NCBI GenBank assembly: GCA_022695795.1
Contig: MU404124.1
Span: 171,052 to 235,051 of the forward strand
Source: Biscogniauxia marginata
Taxonomy: Eukaryota > Ascomycota > Sordariomycetes > Xylariales > Xylariaceae
Direction: 5' to 3'
DNA: 64,000 bases
The translations under genes were made by a program, and so were the position numbers. Every line of letters begins with the position of its first letter. Within the stretch, counting starts at the first letter, position 1. The notes beneath the pieces were generated by a model, which was given only the letters and a program-made list of their open reading frames with translations, searched no databases and was not told the DNA's origin. This document shows, one piece after another, positions 12,152-23,018 of the stretch.

Positions 12152-15136
12152 ATGGACCGCGAAGATGGCAACTTCAGTCCTAAGAGGCGTAAATTGGACT
12201 TCAACCATCTCCGTTCCGACGACCGTTACTCGTCTCTCCCGAACCGAAGCAGTGCTGCCTCCCGCTCGCATAGCCGCTTTCCCAACTCGCGTGCCTCCAC
12301 TCCTCGCGCCCAATCTACTTACGCGGCGACCCCTCAACGGAACGAATTCGACCGGCCCGAACCGCTGGTTAGTCAAGAAGACCAGAATGCCCTAGATCGT
12401 GACTGGTATGGTGGCGACGAGAATGGCGGGCACACCTTCGGCGACGAGTCGCATAACCCCTTTTCCTCATACGACACGTCGTGGGTCGAACAACAACAAC
12501 GTGAGGCTGATATGGTTGAAAAGAAGGCTGGGAGACACTTGAACGCGCGCCAGCTGCAGAAGCAAAAGGATGTGGATGCGTGGGAGACCAACCGTATGCT
12601 TACGTCGGGTGTCGCTCAACGACGCGGGCTGGGTGACGACTTTGATGACAACGAGGAGGGAACACGAGTTCACCTGCTAGTTCACGACCTAAAACCACCA
12701 TTCCTTGACGGCCGGACCGTCTTTACCAAGCAGATAGAGCCTGTGCCAGCAGTCAAGGACTACCAAAGCGATATGGCTGTGTTTAGTCGGAAGGGTAGTC
12801 GAGTGGTCAGGGAGAGACGGCAACAGAGAGAAAGGCAGCGGCAAGCACAAGATGCGACGAATATGGCGGGCACTGCTCTAGGAAATCTAATGGGCGTAAA
12901 GGAGGACGAAGGTGATAGTGCTTTGCCTATTGCCACGGAGGATGATGCTGCTAAGCCCGTGGGGAATAAATTTAGCGAGCATATGAAGAAGAACGATGGC
13001 GCCAGCAATTTCAGTCAGAGTAAGACCTTAAGAGAGCAGAGGGAATTTCTGCCCGCATTCGCGGTGCGCGAGGATTTGCTCCGGGTGGTCAGGGATAATC
13101 AGGTGGTTATTGTGGTTGGTGAGACAGGCTCCGGGAAAACGACACAACTCACTCAATTTTTATATGAAGACGGCTATGGGAAAATGGGCATGATCGGGTG
13201 TACGCAACCTCGGCGGGTCGCAGCTATGAGTGTGGCGAAACGTGTAGCAGAAGAGATGGAAGTAAAGCTGGGAAGCACCGTGGGCTATGCTATCCGATTC
13301 GAAGATTGCACCAGTAAAGACACTGTCATAAAATATATGACCGACGGCGTTCTCCTTCGAGAGTCGCTTAACGAAAGAGACCTGGACCGGTACTCGTGCG
13401 TGATCATGGACGAAGCACACGAACGAGCTCTTAATACAGATGTGCTGATGGGGTTATTCAACAAGATCTTACAACGCCGAAGAGACCTTAAGCTGATCGT
13501 CACGTCAGCCACCATGAATTCAAAGCGGTTCTCGGACTTCTTTGGTGGTGCACCAGAGTTTACTATCCCCGGCAGGACTTTCCCGGTCGATATTATGTTC
13601 CATCGATCGCCGGTCGAGGACTATGTGGACCAGGCTGTCCAGCAGGTTCTTGCTATACATGTCTCTATGGGAGCAGGGGACATACTCGTATTTATGACGG
13701 GCCAGGAGGATATCGAATGTACCTGCGAATTGGTACGAGAACGTTTAGACGCTCTCAACGACCCGCCGAAACTCAGCATATTGCCTATCTATAGTCAGAT
13801 GCCTGCTGACCTACAAGCCAAGATTTTCGATCGAGCACCTCCTGGGGTCCGTAAATGCATCGTAGCTACGAATATTGCAGAAACGAGTCTGACGGTCGAC
13901 GGTATCATGTATGTTGTAGATGCGGGATACTCGAAACTCAAAGTGTACAATCCTCGAATGGGTATGGATACGCTCCAAATCACACCCATATCCCAAGCGA
14001 ATGCGGGCCAGAGAGCGGGACGAGCCGGTCGAACGGGTCCAGGCAAAGCATTTCGACTATTTACCGAGAAGGCGTTCAAGGATGAACTATACATACAAAC
14101 GATTCCCGAAATACAGCGGACAAATCTGAGCAACACAGTCCTACTTCTCAAATCTCTAGGTGTCAAGGACTTGCTGGACTTTGACTTCATGGACCCACCG
14201 CCACAAGACACTATCACCACATCTCTTTTTGACCTTTGGGCCTTGGGGGCTCTGGATAACCTCGGAGAACTTACCGATCTAGGATCCAAGATGAATGCGT
14301 TCCCCATGGACCCTTCTTTAGCGAAGCTTTTGATCATGTCTGAGCAATACGGCTGCAGTGAGGAGATGGTTACTATCGTGTCCATGCTGTCAGTTCCTAA
14401 TGTCTTCTACCGCCCAAAAGAACGCCAAGAAGAGTCCGATGCTGCACGAGAAAAGTTCTTCGTCCCTGAATCTGATCACCTAACATACCTCCACGTCTAC
14501 TCACAGTGGAAGGTCAATGGCTTTTCCGATGGGTGGTGCACACGGCATTTCCTACATCCCAAATCGCTGCGTAGAGCAAAGGAAATCAGGGACCAGCTAC
14601 TTGATATTATGAAAATGCAGAAGATGGAGATGAACAGCTGTGGTACTGATTGGGATATCATTCGCAAGTGCATCTGCTCTGGCTACTACCACCAAGCGGC
14701 CAAGGTCAAAGGCATTGGAGAGTATATTAATTTGCGAACCTCGGTCACGGTGCAGCTCCATCCTACGAGCGCCCTCTATGGCCTTGGATTCCTACCCGAT
14801 TATGTTATCTACCACGAACTAATCCTCACATCGAAAGAGTACATGTCAACGGTGACATCAATAGACCCTCATTGGCTCGCTGAGCTCGGAGGTGTGTTCT
14901 ACTCGGTGAAGGAAAAGGGTTATTCGGCGCGGGAGAAGCGTATCACCGAGACCGAATTCAACCGCAAGATGGAGATAGAAGCCAAGATGGCGGAAGATAA
15001 GCGAAGGCATGAGGAGCAGCAAAAGGCAGAAGAGGAGAGAGTGGCCAAGAAACCAGTGGCAGATAAGGGAAAGAAGATTGTCACGTCTGGTGCAGTCAAG
15101 AAGCCTGTGGTCAAGAGAAAGGGGAGGGGCTTCTGA
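12152..15136 (+). CDS. PRP16: DEAH-box pre-mRNA splicing helicase PRP16
   Basis: Single-exon, 994 aa. It is the ATPase that remodels the spliceosome after the first transesterification step, enabling the second. Seen: a disordered Arg/Ser-rich N-terminus, then the RecA-like core with Walker [10 protein letters not shown] (from residue 323), DEAH (420-423), SAT, and motif [12 protein letters not shown] (from 620). The helicase-associated and OB-fold regions follow (LHPTSALYG.. and [16 protein letters not shown]), with a Lys-rich tail. The start is the ATG in CCCACAATGG at 12152, beginning [10 protein letters not shown]; the open frame continues upstream through the promoter but lacks family-like sequence. 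The core and the block before it ([21 protein letters not shown]) match Prp16/DHX38 rather than Prp2, Prp22 or Prp43. It converges with the acylphosphatase 144 bp downstream. Confidence 0.95.
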   Translation: MDREDGNFSPKRRKLDFNHLRSDDRYSSLPNRSSAASRSHSRFPNSRASTPRAQSTYAATPQRNEFDRPEPLVSQEDQNALDRDWYGGDENGGHTFGDESHNPFSSYDTSWVEQQQREADMVEKKAGRHLNARQLQKQKDVDAWETNRMLTSGVAQRRGLGDDFDDNEEGTRVHLLVHDLKPPFLDGRTVFTKQIEPVPAVKDYQSDMAVFSRKGSRVVRERRQQRERQRQAQDATNMAGTALGNLMGVKEDEGDSALPIATEDDAAKPVGNKFSEHMKKNDGASNFSQSKTLREQREFLPAFAVREDLLRVVRDNQVVIVVGETGSGKTTQLTQFLYEDGYGKMGMIGCTQPRRVAAMSVAKRVAEEMEVKLGSTVGYAIRFEDCTSKDTVIKYMTDGVLLRESLNERDLDRYSCVIMDEAHERALNTDVLMGLFNKILQRRRDLKLIVTSATMNSKRFSDFFGGAPEFTIPGRTFPVDIMFHRSPVEDYVDQAVQQVLAIHVSMGAGDILVFMTGQEDIECTCELVRERLDALNDPPKLSILPIYSQMPADLQAKIFDRAPPGVRKCIVATNIAETSLTVDGIMYVVDAGYSKLKVYNPRMGMDTLQITPISQANAGQRAGRAGRTGPGKAFRLFTEKAFKDELYIQTIPEIQRTNLSNTVLLLKSLGVKDLLDFDFMDPPPQDTITTSLFDLWALGALDNLGELTDLGSKMNAFPMDPSLAKLLIMSEQYGCSEEMVTIVSMLSVPNVFYRPKERQEESDAAREKFFVPESDHLTYLHVYSQWKVNGFSDGWCTRHFLHPKSLRRAKEIRDQLLDIMKMQKMEMNSCGTDWDIIRKCICSGYYHQAAKVKGIGEYINLRTSVTVQLHPTSALYGLGFLPDYVIYHELILTSKEYMSTVTSIDPHWLAELGGVFYSVKEKGYSAREKRITETEFNRKMEIEAKMAEDKRRHEEQQKAEEERVAKKPVADKGKKIVTSGAVKKPVVKRKGRGF

Positions 15137-15280
15137 AACCACTTCGCATTTTCCGAGCGTGGGCATTGGATACATGCCGTGATTCTCTTAGGATACATTA
15201 ATTATACAGCGGTGAGCTTCGAAACTTGATTTAATGGAACCAGCCACACCACAGCTGATTTTCCCCGCTCCTGCTGTCCC

Positions 15281-15916
15281 TCATCGTCGCACCTCGAAGT
15301 GAGACTCTCCTTCCAGAGGGTCCCGACGTTCCTGGTCCAGCTTGACGACGCGGGCGTGTCTAGGGCCGTTCTCGATTTCCTTGAGGAACTTTCTGATGGA
15401 CTCCTCGTCTCCTTGGGCCTCGCCCGCGACCTACATGGGTAAAGATTTTCACTTTACGTGAGCTTCGTATGTCCGTCAAGTAGGGAGTGTGTAACAGCTC
15501 AAAGGACGAAAGGGGGATAAAACATGAAGCAGGCTCGCTCAATTGGCTAGTGCCCGACCAATACCACCAAAGGTGGCTTATCTAAATGCTGTTTTTAGCT
15601 TACCTTCTCGTTGTCTGTATTACGACACCAGCCAGTTACATTATGCTCGACCGCCTTGCTCTGCGTGAAGCGGCGGAAATTGACACCTGCGGGGGAAAGG
15701 AGGATGAACGAATCGTCAGTAAGCTTACAAATGGTGAGGACGGAAATCATCTCGTACGATCGACGTCGCGATATTGACGGGGACCACAGTACCTTGGACA
15801 CGACCGTGGACGAGGAAGTAGACCTAGTTAGAGACGCTGGTTAGAGGACGGCTTCTTGACCATGAGGATAGGAGGTAGGTGTGGTAGGTATGATAGATAG
15901 ATACCCTTGTCGTCAT
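15281..15916 (-). CDS. acylphosphatase, four exons with a 12-nt first exon
   Basis: Exons 15905-15916, 15793-15823, 15604-15686 and 15281-15430 (minus strand) join in frame to a 91-aa protein, the normal size for acylphosphatase, which hydrolyses the carboxyl-phosphate bond of acylphosphates. The signature is complete: HGRVQGVNFR (10-19) with the phosphate-binding loop and catalytic Arg19, and GWCRNT (33-38) with catalytic Asn37. Exon 1 encodes only MTTR. Its intron (gtatct..ctaactag) is needed because an in-frame TAG lies directly before exon 2, though the distance from branch site to AG is unusually short. Introns 2 and 3 have standard ends (gtactg..gcag; gtaagc..gtag). No single exon stands out as an ORF, so automatic callers could miss this gene. 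Cytosolic role inferred from lack of a targeting signal. Confidence 0.88.
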
Positions 15917-17234
15917 GGTAGTTTAATCAGATGACAGCCGGGAATAAGTCTTGTTAATCAGTAAGTAGGTAGGTTAGGTATTTAGAAGCGCAAGTCTTAA
16001 TTAATTTGCTGTTTGGTTCAATTAAAGTAAATATGACGAGTCTTCGTTTTAAGCTTGCGGGATTGATGACGTGCGTTGATCTTCGTAGTATTTTACTGGA
16101 AGGAGGTTTTCTCTTGGAAGGAATTGTCTTAGATGCACGCCATCCCCCACGACAAGGTTGACGCCTCGAGCGGGACAATGTAGTGTAAGAAAGTAAAAGA
16201 TAAGTAGGTAGGTACAATCAAGCGGTTCGCCATCTGCCTGCCGCCGGGAAATATATAGGTACCTATGTAGTACCTACTATATATTGCTTAGCCCCGAGCC
16301 TACCTAAAACGCCGATAAAAAACCCCGGGCACCCGACAATCTGGATTACTACTTGCATCATCACCACCCAACGTTACACAAATACACAAGGTACCTACTT
16401 TGCGTACCTAATTTGTTACACAAGTATAGTTGTGTATGCGTTACATACTGTCGTGCTCTTATGGACATACTCTATCTAAAGTGCAGTTATTAAATACCTA
16501 CCTACAGTTATTACATATATAGATAGTAAGCCCGAACTCCGACAACAACTATAGTAAATCTACTGTCGTCTGTTGTCAAACTCACTATCAACGTCAGGTT
16601 CACTGTTGAAGCTGACCACCATAGGCGTTTATAATATATCATTTTTGAGGTCTTTTCGTTTTCTTCTCCGTAGGTCTAGTTTGCATGGGGCAATAAGATT
16701 TTAGTATTGGCCAGTTCTTGACACTTTGGGTGAATGCATTGTGTTACCATAATCAAAGCGTCCTTCCCATAGGCAGCATATTGACCACTTGATATTGCTA
16801 TGCGTGTGCCACCTTTATGAAATCGGGTAACCTCCTTTACGCGTACAACGAATACTTAGAGAAGCTGAGAAAGCCTATCCCCGAAAGCCACGAGGTATCG
16901 TCATGATTATCATCATAGGTAGCTAGCCAATGACTTTGCGAACTATAGCTCACCATATACCCTTCCAGCTTGGCGGTGTGCCAGCTATGTGAGCGATATT
17001 GCGAATCCTTCGAGAGCCTGCAGTCAACTAGGAGGCGTCCGGTTGTGGGAAGTGATAGAATCGAGGTAGAGGAGACCAGGACGAATAACACGGGAATGAA
17101 TTTGCGATCATCCTGGGCTAAGGGGAATTGATGTATGCCAGAGTATGTATTATAAAAGAATACAAGAGAAGCGAGACGAAGTAAGAATTGTAGGTTTGTA
17201 TTCATCAAGCCTTGCCTTGCCTCTCCAAGAAAAT
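15917..17234. other. intergenic, P450 upstream region
   Basis: About 1.3 kb without a supported gene. It is AT-rich with many TACCTA motifs (for example 16256-16275 and 16495-16505). A TATA-like element, TATTATAAAAG at about 17147-17157, lies some 80 bp before the P450 start codon. Confidence 0.5.
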
Positions 17235-19204
17235 ATGGCATCTCAACTCGAGTACCAGTCCGCAAGTATAGCAATCCTCCTCATTCTGCTTTACTTAGCA
17301 GGGTTTGCCTTTTCCGGCTCTTCTAAGAACCTTCCTCCTGGCCCAAAGCGCCTCCCCCTCATCGGAAACCTGCATCAGAAGCCAAAAAGCGCACGATGGC
17401 TTCATTACTACAACTGGACCAAGGAATACGGGCCAATAATGTACGTCAATATGGGCGGCCAGTCGCTGGTCATTGTTTCCACGAACCAAGCGGCGCAAGA
17501 TCTTCTATCCCGGAAGAGTGCTCAGTATGCCCATCGGCCTCGTATGGTCATGGCTTTTGAGCTAGTCACGAGACATCTACACATGCTTTGGAGACCGTAT
17601 GATGAAATTCATAGGCGACACCAACGACTGGAGGCGCCTCTGCTTAACATACGCTCAGCAAACTGTTATCGACCAATTCATGTAAGTCAAAGCATTATAT
17701 TGTTCCAGACGTCTCTCCTTGACCTAGCTCGGTGGCGTATAGTTCTCTTGGTATATCATTGTATTCTATAGGAAATGCTGATTAAATTAATGCGGGTAGG
17801 AACTCGAGTCGAGACAACTTCTCTTCGATATCGGTAATGAGTACAAAGTAGTAGGCATGAAGGGCAGTAACTTCCATCAGCACTTCCGGCGTTTCACTGT
17901 CAGTGCGATCTACACACTTCTCTATGGATACCGCCTCAAAACCGGCAACGAGAAGGAGCCTACGGAAGCACATCACGTCCAGTCCGAATCCACGAGAGTA
18001 TCTGATATCGGTGCCTATCTGGTTGACTTCCTCCCGGTGCTCAACCACTTACCAGGTTTCCTTGCCCCCTGGAAGAAGGAAGCAGAAGGGCTTTGGGACA
18101 TGGAGCGGACCCTCCATTTAGGGAATTTCGAAAGGGGCCTCAAGAATTCAGGGTGGAATTTTACTAAGCACATGATGAATACCGCCGAAGCAAAGACCAT
18201 GACTACCGTGGAGCTCGCTTACGATCTTGGGATTCTCACCATCGCCGCGCTCGACACTTCAACGGCCGCTCTCTGCTGGCTAGTTGTTGCATGGATAACC
18301 CGGAGTGATCGCTTCGTCCCCAAAGCGCAACAGCTCCTCGACGAAGTGGTCGGCAGAGACAGACTGCCCCAGTTCGAAGACCGCCCACGTTTGGCTTATA
18401 TCGATGCTATGGGTAAGCCCCCCCCCTAAATTCTCATTTTAGACTTTGCTAACAAGTAAACAGTCAATGAGGTAATACGGTGGCGCCCGATTGCCATCGG
18501 TGGCGTACCCCATGCTACAAAAACTGAGGATGTCTACATGGGATACCGAGTAAGTACCCGTGAAGTCGTTTAAGTTTTTTTTCTACTTTCAATCTAGATC
18601 GTAGTCTTGTTTATCCTATTCAGACTCCACACACTACGGGTGCTTATCACGCAGACACATCCCAGCCTGTGAAGACATTCTAAACTTCATCCACTGACCG
18701 CGGCTCTCACAGATCCCGGCCGGATCTACGGTGTTGCCACACCATTATGCCATCACCCGCGATGAAGCCACGTTCGGCAACAACGTAGACGACTACGTCC
18801 CCGAGCGCTGGCTTCTCCAGGACGGAAAAGACGTCGCGGACACCGCGGTCCCCGGCCCGGATGACACTCTCAAGGACTTGCCCCTGGTCGCATTTGGCTT
18901 CGGCAGGCGGATCTGCCCCGGGCGACATCTCGCCCGCAACGGGCTATTCATCGCGGTGGCGCGGCTGCTCTGGGCGTTCAACGTCGAGGCCGGCATCTCG
19001 GAGACTGGCGAGAAAGTGGTGGTCGACGACATGGCCTTGACCGAAGGCTTCACGACCGAGCCCAAGCCTTTCAACGCAGTCTTCCACCCCAGGGGGCCGT
19101 GGGTTGTCGATATCCTCAACGAGTGCGATACTCACCAGATAGACCACAGCCAATACCTCGATAGGGCCGGGGAGCAGCGGAGTATAAACATGGAGAAGGA
19201 TTAA
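17235..19204 (+). CDS. microsomal cytochrome P450 monooxygenase
   Basis: Exons 17235-17681, 17800-18412, 18464-18549 and 18713-19204 join in frame to 545 aa. All introns are GT..AG, with lengths 118, 51 and 163 nt. Seen: an N-terminal membrane anchor (SIAILLILLYLAGFAF) and proline hinge LPPGPKRLPLIGN; an I-helix segment AALDTS, a slightly atypical form of the (A/G)GxDT(T/S) oxygen-activation motif; the K-helix ExxR in NEVIRW; PERW; and the heme loop FGFGRRICPG (443-452) with ligand Cys450. The overall sequence recalls the O-methylsterigmatocystin oxidoreductase-like group of fungal P450s, but substrate cannot be read from sequence. No other biosynthetic gene lies beside it, so a role in detoxification or an isolated oxidation is as likely as secondary metabolism. 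The last 30 residues form a polar extension beyond the usual P450 end. Confidence 0.9.
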
Positions 19205-19838
19205 AGCCCGGAAGCAGATTGAAATGCGCGTCTGTCGTGTAAGTCGAAAACTGGACCCGTTGATTGGTTCAAAGTGTCTTTGAGAGAGGTCGGATTATGA
19301 GGTGCTTTAACTACACACTACCTATCATTCAACACACTGATACTCTCGTTGCTTGGTAATTGAGTCTGAATCTATTTATTGGCCACCTACCTTAGTCTAC
19401 AAGTCTCCTACCTCCATACCTAATGTTAATAACATACCTGGTGATCGATGCATGAAATGATTTGCTTAACCTAGCAGCTTTCAATTAGGTACGTACACTG
19501 GGTCTACTTCTAAACTGTTGATTGGTGAGCTGGGTACATAGCAAGTTACGTCAATGTACCTCGTAGGTGCATAAGTGACTCTCCAACCAGGGTTGTCGCT
19601 TTATTAAAAGAGTGGAGACACTAGGCGTTGATTTGTGGCGTATTCCGGGTGATTACCTACAATTACGCAAGGGCCCTTCCCTGCCGAACTTCAGATAAGA
19701 GTCTGGGGAACGAAAGGCTGACAGGCAATTGTTCTTATCTCCCTACTACAACCAACTTTATTCTTCCACCTCCACGCTTTCACGTCTTCCGGTCCCGACG
19801 TTCGAGGATCTAGGACCTGCATTTATCGACACATTACA
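19205..19838. other. intergenic
   Basis: 634 bases between the P450 stop and the Hep59-like start. AT-rich with TACCTA motifs. It should hold the P450 3' UTR and the promoter of the next gene; no coding signal seen. Confidence 0.5.
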
Positions 19839-21085
19839 ATGGATTCTGTATCTCCCGAGACCACACCTGCACCGCCTGTGGTATTTCGAGGCAAGAAAAG
19901 AAAGTTCTACAGGCAACGAGTAGATACAGAGAGCGAGAGCGCCCAGCCGCATTCAGAGCAAGCGCAAGCACAAGAAGCGACAAAGTCTCCAGCAGCCGAG
20001 CCATCAGCGCCATCTATTGAGACCCCCGAAAGTGAGGATGCAGAAGAGGACGGATTATCGGTCGCCGAAGTCCTTCGTCTACGAAATGCGCGGAAGTCCA
20101 AATTAAGGGGTGTTACTTTTGGTACCGACAATAACTCCCGGGGCGATGCAGCAGGTGATGAATACGATGACGAGCTGAGTCGGATGATACGCGAAGAAGA
20201 AAATCGCGTCCTTGATATATCAAACGCCGGAGTGAACAAGCGGTTCGCGCCACAGACAGGCTTGGCGGTGGAGCTCGTCAACCAACATATGTGAGTCTTC
20301 CCCTATCAATAGATTCGACCCATTTGTGTACGGCTGCTAATGGAGCAAGGACGGAGTATATAGAAGCCGAGCTAGCCAGAAGACATGCTGCCACAGCCCA
20401 TACGCAGTTTTCTTCGCAAGGCCGATCATCTAGTCAACCAAACTCAAGCACCACATCTACCGGTCTTGCAAATGTGAAGCAACCAGACAAAAACAGGGCC
20501 TTACTAGGAAAGCTGATGGAGGTTGACCTTGGAGAGGAGGCGCGCAGCCGTAACGAAGCTATGACGGACCGTGCCTGGCGGAAGCTTCGGGGCGAAGCCA
20601 TCGAGGAGGAGGAGGATGAAGCTGCGCGATCGACCAAAGTCAGACTTGGAAAAGATGGCAAACCCTGGCGGCCCAGAAATCGACGAAACAGCGATGACAT
20701 CAAGAGAGACCAGTTGGTGGAAGAACTTCTTCGTGAAAACAGACGTAAGATTATACTCATGGCGAAGCTATCTAAAAAGTAACCGTATGCTAATTCTGTT
20801 ATAGTGGATGTCTACGACACACCTACACCACCTGCCGGCACTTCTGGGGCCGATAGTGAAGAGGCTGCAGCTGACGACCGTATTGCGGAACAGTTTCGCC
20901 GAGAGTTCCTGGATGCGATGGCCCAGCGGCACAGGAGAAGACATGCCCCACTGAACAAATACAAGAAACCCGCCACGAAGAAAGATGAAGATGTGCTCAG
21001 GGGACCTAAGCTCGGTGGCAGTCGAAATTCGAGGGCAGCTATGAGAGATCTGTTGCTCCAAAAGGAAAAGGAGAAAAAGAAATAA
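19839..21085 (+). CDS. Hep59/C9orf78-Tls1-like nuclear protein
   Basis: Exons 19839-20290, 20350-20744 and 20805-21085 give 375 aa. Introns (gtgagt..gcaag, gtaaga..atag) are 59 and 60 nt and both are required to keep the frame. Recognisable family sequence: VVFRGKKRKFYRQRV near the start, GLSVAEVLRLRNARKSKLRGV, then RFAPQTGLAVELVNQHM joined across intron 1 to TEYIEAELARR, the most conserved part of the hepatocellular carcinoma-associated antigen 59 family (Pfam Hep_59). In fission yeast the orthologue Tls1 affects splicing of shelterin transcripts and telomere length (established knowledge); the same role here is inferred. It is highly charged and largely helical or disordered, with a Lys-rich C-terminal end typical of nuclear proteins. 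Confidence 0.88.
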
Positions 21086-21926
21086 AGAGCTGATATAATA
21101 GCATACGAAATGGAGCTGCCGTCACCGGTCGATAGGATATTCTGATTCCACCAGGTGGACGGGGAAGATGGAGCTCAATTTAGGACATTCCATAAGCACA
21201 CCCACGCTCGATTTGCAAAATACGACATGGCCTTAGTAGCCCGAGACGTTATTGTTAATGAAGAACTATCACTCCACCCCTATCCAGCAATAGGTTATAT
21301 TCCGAAAACGATTCCCCCGCAAACCACACAATTGGCCTTAGACATTCATTTCTAGTCTCTTCAGCCCAATGCAGCATACGAATCTCCATCATGTTTTCTA
21401 GTCTTTATCACTACCTATCTAAAACGAGTAAAATGCAGGAGACAGGCAGTGCTGCTGATCCGTACGACGCTGTGTGGCGTCTCATTTCCACCAACTCATC
21501 GGGTTGCGACAATCCATCAATAGTGACGACTAGGATAGTCCACTAGTCGCCAATCCGGGGAATGATGTGCATGGTATACTAGAAAAGAAAAGCAATATAC
21601 TTTCGAAATCTTTCCCATGGGAACTGATTGACGAGTCGGGTTTCCCCCCCTCTACCTTTTATCCCAGAATTCAAATACTGTCGGTGACTGAAGCGTGTAC
21701 TTGAAAGCTACTGCCTACGAGACTTTGCACTGATTCCCCTAGCACTTAGATCACTACCCTCAGTCGTGTCCTAGATGCTCACGAGTAGACCCAGGAATTG
21801 GAATAGCATCCTGGCGGTCTGCTACTATATCTGCGTATCTGAATAGCTCCGCTAGACAGCCTACTACGGCTGGAAGATAGGGTTTCTCGGCTTGTCGCCC
21901 TTCTTTCTTGTCTACAAGGTAGAGAT
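21086..21926. other. intergenic
   Basis: 841 bases with no coding signal that I trust. A short open stretch near 21155-21355 lacks family-like or biased composition. Probably the 3' UTR of the Hep59-like gene and the promoter of the next gene. Confidence 0.5.
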
Positions 21927-23018
21927 ATGCGATACTTAGGATTCTTTATTCTACCGGTGGCGGCAACCTATCTTCTCAATCACCCCAGCGTAGCACGGCA
22001 CGCAGACGACAACGACGTCTGCTACTTCCTCGACGGCTCCGTGTCGACATGGAGCTACCGGTGTGACAACGGGACGTCGGGCCACTCGGCCTGCTGTCAG
22101 CCCGGCGCGACGTGCTGGTCGAACGGGGTCTGCCAATACGTCGACGAGGGGGTCCAGGACTGGCTGCGGGTGGGCTGCACCGACAAGACGTGGAAGGACC
22201 CCGCGTGTCTTGACCAATGTCAAGAGCGTAAGTGCTATCCTGTCCTCGTCCTTACTCCCTTCTCCCTATATGATATTACCGAGCACAACAAGCACCTAAA
22301 TGTTAAAACTCTTCATCTTAACTTTTTTTTTTTTCCCCGCGCGTTGTTAGAGAGCCCCGACACGAGCACGGGTATCCGCCCCTGCGACGGCATCGACAAG
22401 GGCAACCGCTACTGCTGCGACACGGGGACTTACGGCGTCGCGTGCTGCGATAACGACGCGAATATATTCGTCCTCGGCGACACGCTGCCCACGGTCGTCG
22501 CGGAGATGCCGCTCATATCACAAGACGACGACGATAACGACGACGACGACGGCGACTCCTCGGCCGCCGTGGGCGCCGCCGCCGCCCTCCAGAACCAGAA
22601 CCAGAACCACGTCAACCTCGGCCTCGGTCTCGGCCTCGGCTTGCCGGCCGCGGCGGCCGCGGCGGCGATCCTGGGCGCGCTGTGGTGGCGAAACCGGGGG
22701 AGGAAGAGGGGGGATGATACTACGGATGAGGAGGGGGAGACTGGAGATGGACATGGGGATAGGGATGGGGATGAAGATGGGGATGGGGAGGAAAAACCGC
22801 CGCCGTATCAGTCGGCGGAACTCGATTCTTCGCCTGTCGACGTGTTCGAGATGGGCGGCAGTAGTGCTAGTATGCAAGGTAGCGGTGCCGAGGGGCCGCC
22901 GCCGCCGCCGGTCTACCAGGGAATGGTTCCCGGCGGCGCGTACGGTTCCTCTTCTTCTGGCCCGCCGCCGCGGGAATTACCCGGCGAGTCGTTCCGGCGG
23001 CAGGAGTTACCTACGTAA
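21927..23018 (+). CDS. secreted Cys-rich, single-pass membrane protein with PPxY tail
   Basis: Exons 21927-22227 and 22351-23018 (intron gtaagt..ttgttag, 123 nt with a T12 tract before the acceptor) give 322 aa. Residues 1-23 look like a signal peptide (GFFILPVAATYLL). Residues about 31-140 form a Cys-rich ectodomain (CYFLDGS, ACCQPGATCWSNGVCQ, RYCCDTG, ACCDND), followed by an acidic run of aspartates (159-167), a poly-Gly/Leu/Ala hydrophobic segment at about 190-213, a basic stop-transfer (RNRGRKRG) and a long acidic and then Pro-rich cytoplasmic tail. The tail contains EKPPPYQ, a PPxY motif that binds WW domains such as those of Rsp5-type ubiquitin ligases. This layout is common in fungal surface sensors and arrestin/Rsp5 clients; the actual role is unknown. 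Confidence 0.8.
   Translation: MRYLGFFILPVAATYLLNHPSVARHADDNDVCYFLDGSVSTWSYRCDNGTSGHSACCQPGATCWSNGVCQYVDEGVQDWLRVGCTDKTWKDPACLDQCQERKCYPVLVLTPFSLYDITEHNKHLNVKTLHLNFFFFPRALLESPDTSTGIRPCDGIDKGNRYCCDTGTYGVACCDNDANIFVLGDTLPTVVAEMPLISQDDDDNDDDDGDSSAAVGAAAALQNQNQNHVNLGLGLGLGLPAAAAAAAILGALWWRNRGRKRGDDTTDEEGETGDGHGDRDGDEDGDGEEKPPPYQSAELDSSPVDVFEMGGSSASMQGSGAEGPPPPPVYQGMVPGGAYGSSSSGPPPRELPGESFRRQELPT

Noticed and set aside
16837..17274. 145-codon minus-strand frame over the P450 start
   Set aside because: It overlaps the P450 promoter and first exon in antisense and has no family-like sequence.
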